Assembly (NCBI GenBank): GCA_963575745.1
Contig: CAUYUJ010016465.1
Coordinates: 156,570 to 212,495 of the forward strand
From: Prorocentrum cordatum
Taxonomy: Eukaryota > Sar > Dinophyceae > Prorocentrales > Prorocentraceae
Direction: 5' to 3'
Length of the DNA stretch: 55,926 bases
The position numbers and the translations under genes were made by a program. Of the stretch, positions 49,713-55,926 are shown piece by piece. Position 1 is the first letter of the stretch, and every line of letters starts with the position of its first letter. The notes under the pieces are model-generated. The model searched no databases. It saw nothing but the letters and a program-made list of their open reading frames with translations, and had not been told where the DNA came from.

Positions 49713-50929
49713 GGAAGAACCACGGGGATGGCGTGCTCTGCTGGGAGCAAACCTCCCGGTCTCCACTCGCCCCGAATCTCCTCGTCAGGGCCATTCGTGT
49801 CGTCGGCGCCCGCGACGACCACCTCGCCGGCGTCTGGAGCGCGGCGCGGTCATGGATGCCAGAGACCTGCCTCCGACACCGTTACCACCGCTGGCTGGCA
49901 TGTCGAGGCGACGCGCCACCAACGGACCGATGGTTCGCGGCCCCATGGAGAAGCCCACCGGCAGGCTTGGCGATTCCAGAGAAGGGCTTCACGCCCGTGG
50001 CCCTCGCCCCCCCCGCTCCCGAACCCTCTCCGCCCTGGCCTGACTCCCCGTTGGATGCTGACCATCTCGGATTCCTTCGAGTCGGCTCGGTTCGCTGGTG
50101 GGCCAAGTATCGGATCGCGAAGGTCTCCCAGTGGAAACTGGCGGCCTCCGTCGGGGCCCTCAGCATCGGCGGGAAAAGCAACGAGCCACCACTCGGGCGC
50201 AACTCGCGGCACATAGGTCGGTTACCCGGTCAGACACGCGGGGGGGGCGGAGCGCCCTCAGGCGCGCGCGAAGCCCCCTAGGATGTCCCGGGAGGGCGCC
50301 CGGCCGCAGACAAGCCTTCCCAACATTTACCGTGGCAAAGTGCCCTGGGACTTAGACGACCGCCTTGCGCGGGCCGGCGTCTACGCCAGGCGCGCCGAAC
50401 ATCGCTGTCTGCGCGACGTCTGCGGCCCAGCCGAACATGCCGCTACGCCACTCGGGCGGCGCAATCATGCGCGCTCGCCTTGCCCATCGCACTGGTCGCC
50501 TTTGTGACGCCCCGCGCCGTGGGCGGCTCGCGCCCGGCATCATCAGAATAATCGCGATGGTGATCCACATGCCCGCCCCGCGTAGATTACGAAACCCCCG
50601 AGACCGAGGCCCGACGACTTGGCATTGAAAGGAGAGAGGCATGGATAGAAAAGCGCGAAGGTGGCGATGGCTGCGTCGCCCCTGCAGCCAAATACGAAAG
50701 GTCGCACCAGGTCGTCGCTGAGTCTGACCTGAGGCATTGGCCCAGGCTGCCTTGAGGAAGTGCAGGGCGCGGCTGCGCGTCTCAGCATAGGCGACGGGGC
50801 CCCGGCATCACGAATCGGGGGCTCCAAACTCTCCGCCTCGGTCTGGACGCCCGCGCGAGTCCCCCCACGACGTTGTCGCCCAAGCTGGGCGTCGAACAAT
50901 CACTCTCTGACTCGGCCGCGCGACCGCGC
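49713..50929. other. No firm gene
   Basis: Minus frames 49882-50214 (containing FHWETFAIRYLAHQRTEPTR) and 50352-50642 (containing GMWITIAIILMMPG, a possible membrane segment) have plausible composition but no recognised domain. Neither start nor splice sites could be settled. Confidence 0.35.
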
Positions 50930-51018
50930 CTGTCTCGGAAATGCAGGGCCGCGACACCCCACCCAGACGTCTCGATCTCGCGGGCCCTGTCCTCGGCCTG
51001 GAACTTCCTCCAATCCCC
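50930..51018 (-). CDS. Candidate exon, unknown protein
   Basis: The minus strand reads GDWRKFQAEDRAREIETSGW then GVAALHFRDR, GC-rich at third positions and without repeats. It starts after a pyrimidine-rich acceptor (GTTTACAG) and can end at CAG followed by GCGCGG, the same type of junctions as in the calpain-like gene. The length is 89 nt. No family is recognised, and no neighbouring exon could be joined to it. Confidence 0.3.
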
Positions 51019-51800
51019 CTGTAAACTCGAGAGTCTCAGTCTGATTGGAGTGTTGCAGGTGCCCGCTGCCTGCACTCATCGGGAAAGCCATCGTTCGGGG
51101 CGGTTGGACACGTGGCGCTCGATGAGTTAGGACAGAGCTAGCTGCTGTAGGACGGGCACCAACGTCAAAGGCATGGAGGAGCTGCAGGATGAGGAGGCAT
51201 AAGTACACTCGACACACAGCGCCAACATGGAAAGAAATGTGGATATTGATACGTTGACACGCTGTCACTCGATGCGCGCGTTCTCCTCAAGTCCCCGTCG
51301 CCGTCAATCAGGCGGCCCGCGCAGTTCGAAATTCGACGAGCCCCCCAATGCGAACGCACTTTCTCCGAACAGACCAAATCAAACCAGACACTGCTGCCAC
51401 GCAGGGCCCCCGCGACGCGGGGGCGAGGGAAAGCTTCCGCCGCCAGGTTGCGAGGCGTCTCTTGCAGCCAGCTTCCCTACGGGTTCGATGACTGCATCGT
51501 GCAACAATGCTGGGGTTAAGTCGGGCGTGTCCCCCATACAAGGGATTTTCGACGAAGAATAAAAATACCAGAAAATGCGCCCACATGGTCAAAAAAATCG
51601 CTGGCCCAACGGGCCAGAGGCGTGCTAAGATCTCCGGTAACTACTTAATAATATTTTAGTTCGCGCGCGCGGGGCGGCCCCTGTGGACCCCCAGACGAAA
51701 AGTACCCCGGCTGACCCCCGGCCGGGTCCCGGGCGATCCCCAGGGGGGAGGCTATTTTTCGCCACCCCTCACGAGGATCGTGGCCTCCGAGGGGGTGGCT
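51019..51800. other. No gene recognised
   Basis: Mixed sequence with short frames only. 51640-51800 is C/G-rich. Confidence 0.4.
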
Positions 51801-51960
51801 GCAATCGACTACCCCCCCCCGCCCCAAGGGGCCCCCAAGAGCCCCCCAAGAGGCCCCAGGGGAGCCCAAGACGCCGCCGAGGAGCCCCAAGACGCTCCCA
51901 AGAAGCCCCCAAGAGGCCCCCAAGACGGCCCCAAGAGGCCCCAAATAGCGCTCCAGGGCC
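51801..51960. repeat. Degenerate CCCCAAGAGGC-type tandem repeat
   Basis: Units CCCCCAAGAGGCCC, AGCCCCAAGACG and variants, 10-16 bp each, about ten units. Pro/Arg or Leu/Gly frames across it are artefacts. Confidence 0.8.
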
Positions 51961-52790
51961 CGCGGAATGAGCGAAGCGATGAAGTACTCGAATTTTTTTT
52001 TCCGCGCAAATATTTTGGAGAGGGAGAAGGAAGGCAGAGGGGAGGCGGCGAACCATCGATGAGCAACACACACCTCGTCCCACTCGGTGCAATCTGCGAC
52101 TACCGCCGAAGTGAAACATGCGGAGAAAGACTACTGTAAAAGCCAATTCCCGCGTCGCGCGAATGCCTCAATGAAATCGCGGCAGACAGTTAAACTCGCG
52201 CGTGCGTACTCCGTACCAGTACATCCTGGCGGAACTCGCACTGGTGCCCAACGCAAGTGTGGAGGAGGGCGAACGAGGAAGGCGGAGAAGACGCAAATCA
52301 AAAACCTGCAGAGAGCCTCAATGCCGAAGCAGAGGAGCCAGGACCACGAGCGGCCAGCGTACAATGCAGCAGGCGGAATGTATTCCCCTCGTCCTTCTCC
52401 CCCTTCCCCTCCTCCGTGGCGTGTGTGTTCCGGCTTGTTGTGGCGCGCGTCTTCTGGTGCCTCCAGGTGCGTGGCCCCACTCAGCCGCGTGGGCACGGTC
52501 CCCGCACAATTATTTACATCGTGTTCCGACTATAGTTTGTGACATCGCGCGTATCCTCATACAGGTACCGCCTTGCGCATTATACATTCCGCCTGCTGCG
52601 ATGAAGTACTCGAAAAATAGCCAGCGGACTATTTTTTTACTACAGTCGGGGCGTTGACCTAAGGAACCCTAAATATGGAACGAGGCCCCTCTTTTCCATA
52701 AGTTAAACTTCGATTCCCCATGGAAAAACCCGAGGGAAACCCGAAGGACCCCCCCTCTTTGTTTTACTATCCTTGAGCATTCCTCCTGTA
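51961..52790. other. No gene recognised; 16-mer repeated
   Basis: GCGATGAAGTACTCGAA occurs at about 51976 and again at about 52600. Otherwise unremarkable, with frames lacking domains. Confidence 0.4.
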
Positions 52791-53717
52791 GAGGGACAGG
52801 CCCGACTTCATGCCGGGGGGGCGGGCGGGGGGCCTCCCGCGCTCCGCGCGGGCCTCCGCCCCTCAAGACCCCCCCCGGGGGCCCCGCGGCCGGGGCGGGC
52901 CCCGCTGAACGGGCCGAAGCGCGCTGCGCGCGAGACGTCCTCGCCATCTGCGATGCCGAGTCCAAAGAACATCGCCATCCATCCTCGCCGCCATCCCCTG
53001 CCCGCGGAGTCTCGCGCTCGCGGGGGCCCGTTCTGGCGCGCGGTGCCGCCGCGGGGTGCCTCGCGATCTGGCCTCGATCGCCGGCTTGGCGCCCCCGCGG
53101 AGGGCCGGGCAAGCAGAAGCAGCCGAGAACGCGGAGGACTCCAGATCTCCGCTCTCGCACGCTGGCTCGGGGGCGGGGGCCCGAGCTTTGGACCCGGAGG
53201 ATCTCGCGCGCAAGCGCGAGGACGCCCACGCGGAATGCGGCGGCGCCCGCCTGCGGAGCTGCCCCGGACCCGGCGCCGCGGCCCGCCGGCCCGAGACGCG
53301 CGCGCGCGCCTCGACGGAGGCGCCGAGGCTACCCGCGGAAGGGGCAGAAGGGGATTGGAAAAGAGCGGGGGCAGCACGGGCCCGGGGCAAAGGCGGGGAG
53401 CTCCGCGGAGAATGGCGGCGCGAGAGCGCGGGCGGGAGCCGCCCCGCGGATCTGCGGAAACAATCGCCACGCGAAATGACATTCAGACTTTACACCCAGA
53501 TGCCTCCCTGACCGCCCCGGGGTTCCTGCGACGCCCGACGCCTCCGGCATCCAGCAGCCTCTAGGCGTCGGTCGTCAATCAATGGCCACGCGCGCTGTCC
53601 TGGGAGATGCGCGCGTAACATGCGGGCGCGGTGCCGTCATTGAGAGCCACGCGGAGCTCAACATTAACGCGCGCGCGTCGTCGGGGCGCCATCGAAAGCG
53701 CAGTTCTACATCGGGTG
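52791..53717. other. Very GC-rich region, no gene recognised
   Basis: Frames on all strands are open because stop codons are rare at this GC content. The Ala/Arg/Gly-rich products have no domains. Confidence 0.4.
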
Positions 53718-54719
53718 TCACGCGGGGCCTAACAAGATGCACATCGTGGAGGGCCCCAGGGCAGAAGAGCCCCGAGACACGCGCAATGATTGCAACGCGG
53801 GGGAACATCGGGGCCCGGCGGTGGGATCCAGGGAGGAGGGAAATCGCAACGACAACCCCTGCGCCGATTGTACATGTTGCGGTCGAGTGACTATGGCGCT
53901 CGGCGCGCCCGCGGGGCCACCCCGGATCCGGCGCCGCGGCCAGCGCCCGCGCTCGAGCTCGACGAGCCCGAGCTCCCAGTCGGCGTCGCGAGGGCCCCAC
54001 TGGCACTCGACAAACTCGCCCTCGCCCTCGCCCTTCTCGTCCTCAGCCCTCGCAGCCGCCGCGCGGGCGGCCGAGGCGGCCGCCGCCGCCGCCGAGCCAG
54101 CCGCCGCCGCGCCAGCCGCCGCCGCGCCAGCCGCCGCGTCAGCCGCCGCCGGCGCGCGAGCCGCAGCGCCAGCCACCGAGCCGGTCGCCGACGCGGTCTC
54201 GATGACGGCCGCCGCTTCGCGCGCGAGGTTCGCCTCCGCGGGCAGCCTCTTGATCCAGCAGCGTCGCCGCGGGGGCTCGGCCTCGATGCGGAGGCGCTGC
54301 CGCTGGTCTGTCGCGATCCGCGCCTCCTCATTGTCCGCCGGCCCCTTCCGATTCGCCTCGGCCTGGTGCAGGGCCGCCCAGATAACCCCGGCCTCGGGCG
54401 GGGCCGGAGCCTGCGCGGCCTCGGCCCCAGTCGCGCTCGATGGCAAGCTCGGCGAGCCCGCGAGGACGGGGCGCCGCGCCAGGGTGGATATGCACGTCGG
54501 GTTGGTCGGGCTGATAAGCCCGAGCGCCGCGCAGTTCACCGCTGGCGACGTCGGGCGCGGTTGACGCGCCCGTCTGCCGCGACCTCGGGCGCAACGTCGA
54601 GCTCGAGATCGCGCAACCGGCGCCAAACAATGGCGGCAGTCGTGGCCTCGGGCTGGCAGCAACAGTAAGCGCGCCAGGCGCGACGCCGGGCGCGGCGCCG
54701 AGCTGTGCGACAGACGCAA
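53718..54719 (-). CDS. Candidate Ala-rich exon or exons, unknown protein
   Basis: A 333-residue open frame. The middle reads ALHQAEANRKGPADNEEARI, then RQRLRIEAEPP, LPAEANLAREAAAVIETASA, then an Ala-rich tract from GCC/GCG repeats (54080-54170), then EFVECQWGPRDADWELGLVE. The alternation of charged and small residues looks helical. Ends are low-complexity, so only about 53960-54400 is a plausible exon. At this GC content open frames arise by chance, so confidence is low. No family recognised. Confidence 0.25.
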   Translation of the reverse strand: MRLSHSSAPRPASRLARLLLLPARGHDCRHCLAPVARSRARRCARGRGRRARQPRPTSPAVNCAALGLISPTNPTCISTLARRPVLAGSPSLPSSATGAEAAQAPAPPEAGVIWAALHQAEANRKGPADNEEARIATDQRQRLRIEAEPPRRRCWIKRLPAEANLAREAAAVIETASATGSVAGAAARAPAAADAAAGAAAAGAAAAGSAAAAAASAARAAAARAEDEKGEGEGEFVECQWGPRDADWELGLVELERGRWPRRRIRGGPAGAPSAIVTRPQHVQSAQGLSLRFPSSLDPTAGPRCSPALQSLRVSRGSSALGPSTMCILLGPA

Positions 54720-55270
54720 TGCTCGACGACTCGGAGGACGGGAGGACGGGAGCCCCGCAAGCCGATGTCACCAAGGACGCACAAAGGGGAAAGATAACTG
54801 ATCCCGCAAAGACGACTTGGTCCAAAATATGACGGACGCGCGATCGTCAGCGCCATCAGATGCATCAACTGAACAGCGTAGCTTGCACCAGCCCTCACGA
54901 TCACAGCAAAACACCGCCCACCATGAACATGTTTTGGTCTGCGGGGCGAGAGCGAACCTCTTCCGCTAAAAGCTAGGCGGACTACGCACAGCTTTAATCA
55001 GGGAGACAGGGCACAGGAAGGCGGGGCCTCAGGCGGCAGGAGTGGGCGAGGCCCAGGGGTGCAGGCGGTGCCGAAGTGGATGTGCAGGAGCAGGAGCGCC
55101 GCACCGCCCACCATGAACATGCACATCAGCATTAGCTATCGCACTCGACCTGTGGAAGCGTGGGCCTGCCAGACGCGCGGGGCCCGCGAGCCCTGCAATA
55201 CTTATCGGAGCCTATGGAGCTTCCAAGGCCTGCGGCGCATTTGATCTTGTTGACACACAAAGCTCAAAAG
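54720..55270. other. No gene recognised; duplicated 21-mer
   Basis: The phrase CACCGCCCACCATGAACATG occurs at about 54911 and again at about 55102. No coding frame is supported. Confidence 0.5.
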
Positions 55271-55274
55271 GCGA

Positions 55275-55926
55275 ACGTACGTGTGCGTGTATGTCTATGT
55301 GTATGTGTATATTATGTGTACATGTGTGCGTGTGTGCGTGTGTGTGTGTGAGTGCGATGTGTGTGTGTGTGTTGTGTGCATGTGTATGTCTATGTGTATG
55401 TGTATGTGTATAGTATGTGTATATGTGTGCGTGTGCGCGTGTGTGCGTTGTGTGTGTGTGTTGTGTGTTGAGTGTGCATTGTATGTCGATGTGTATGTGT
55501 ATGTGTATATTATGTATTTATGTGTGCGTGTGTGCGTTGTGTGTGTTGTGTGTTGTGTGTTGTGTGTGTGCATGTGTATGTCTGTATGTGTATAGTGTGT
55601 GTATATGTGTGCGTGTGTGCGTGTGTGCGTTGTGTATGTGTTGTGTGTGTTGTGTGTGCATGTGTATGTCTATGTGTATGTGTGTATAGTGTGTGTGTAT
55701 GTGTGCGTGTGTGCGTGTGTGCGCTGTGTGTTGTGTGTTGTGTGTGTGCATGTGTATGTCTATGTGTATATGTATTTTATGTGTGCATATGTGTGCGTGC
55801 GTGCGTGTGTGCGTTGTGTGTGTGTTGTGTGTATGCTGTGTGTGTGAATGTGTGTGAATGTGTATGTCGATGTGTACGTGTATATTATGTGTATATGTGT
55901 GCGTGTGTGCGTGTGTGCGTTGTGTG
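55275..55926. repeat. TG-rich minisatellite with units of about 90-105 bp
   Basis: GTGTGCGTGTGTGCGT and CATGTGTATGTCTATGTGTA segments alternate; the second recurs at about 55380, 55475, 55570, 55658, 55748 and 55856. The Cys/Val and His/Thr frames on the two strands are artefacts. It runs off the window end. Confidence 0.95.

Noticed and set aside
52791-53700. Overlapping long frames in the GC-rich 3' part
   Set aside because: Stops are rare at this GC content; no domain, repeat-free coding signal or splice pattern supports a gene.
55281-55847. Cys/Val-rich proteins at the window end
   Set aside because: Translations of TG-rich repeats; the other strand gives an equally long His/Thr frame.

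Overview
The window looks like nuclear DNA of a dinoflagellate. The evidence is indirect but consistent: a retroelement polyprotein joining methyltransferase-like, RING, ADP-ribosyltransferase-like and integrase domains, a domain set I associate with Symbiodiniaceae-type genomes; a calpain-like gene whose readable exons meet introns as AAG|GA...CAG|G and G|GC...CAG|G; very high GC; and very dense simple repeats. No rRNA, tRNA, CRISPR array, bacterial operon or spliced-leader relic was recognised. One gap of exactly 100 N lies at 22034-22133, so this is a scaffold and order across the gap is inferred.

Layout. (1) 1-2060: a TAC microsatellite, GC-rich tandem units, and four related palindromes centred on ATCGAT/TCGA. 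(2) About 2028-8925, minus strand: a decayed LINE. Its domain order is ORF1 (zinc finger plus coiled coil), RNase H, endonuclease, reverse transcriptase, C2H2 fingers. (3) 9480-16340: non-coding repeats, a roughly 1.6-1.8 kb module in three diverged copies, one holding a 90/180-bp satellite and two holding long GTC tracts. (4) About 17400-20300, minus strand: three exons of a calpain-like protease, with introns full of GGA/CCT, poly-G and GAC repeats. (5) 22140-34300: nested inverted repeats with two copies of a serine-recombinase gene. In each copy a 1.0-1.1 kb middle segment carrying the N-terminal exon lies between inverted arms that each carry an intron and the C-terminal exon. The middle segment is in opposite orientation in the two copies, which suggests an invertible segment. 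Arrays of alternating palindromes lie inside it. (6) About 34412-46128, minus strand: a large LTR-type retroelement, gag to integrase, cut off before any reverse transcriptase. A short in-frame A-G-x-P/L-A motif recurs about 19 times, mainly between its domains. (7) 46600-55926: GC-rich DNA with minisatellites, a few candidate exons and a terminal TG-rich repeat.

How the parts relate. The LINE and retroelement are broken by stops and frameshifts, several at homopolymers, so assembly error and real decay cannot be separated here. The recombinase locus is the best candidate for an undescribed system: an enzyme of the family that makes inversions is itself encoded across the borders of a segment found in both orientations. 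The calpain-like gene is the only clear cellular gene.
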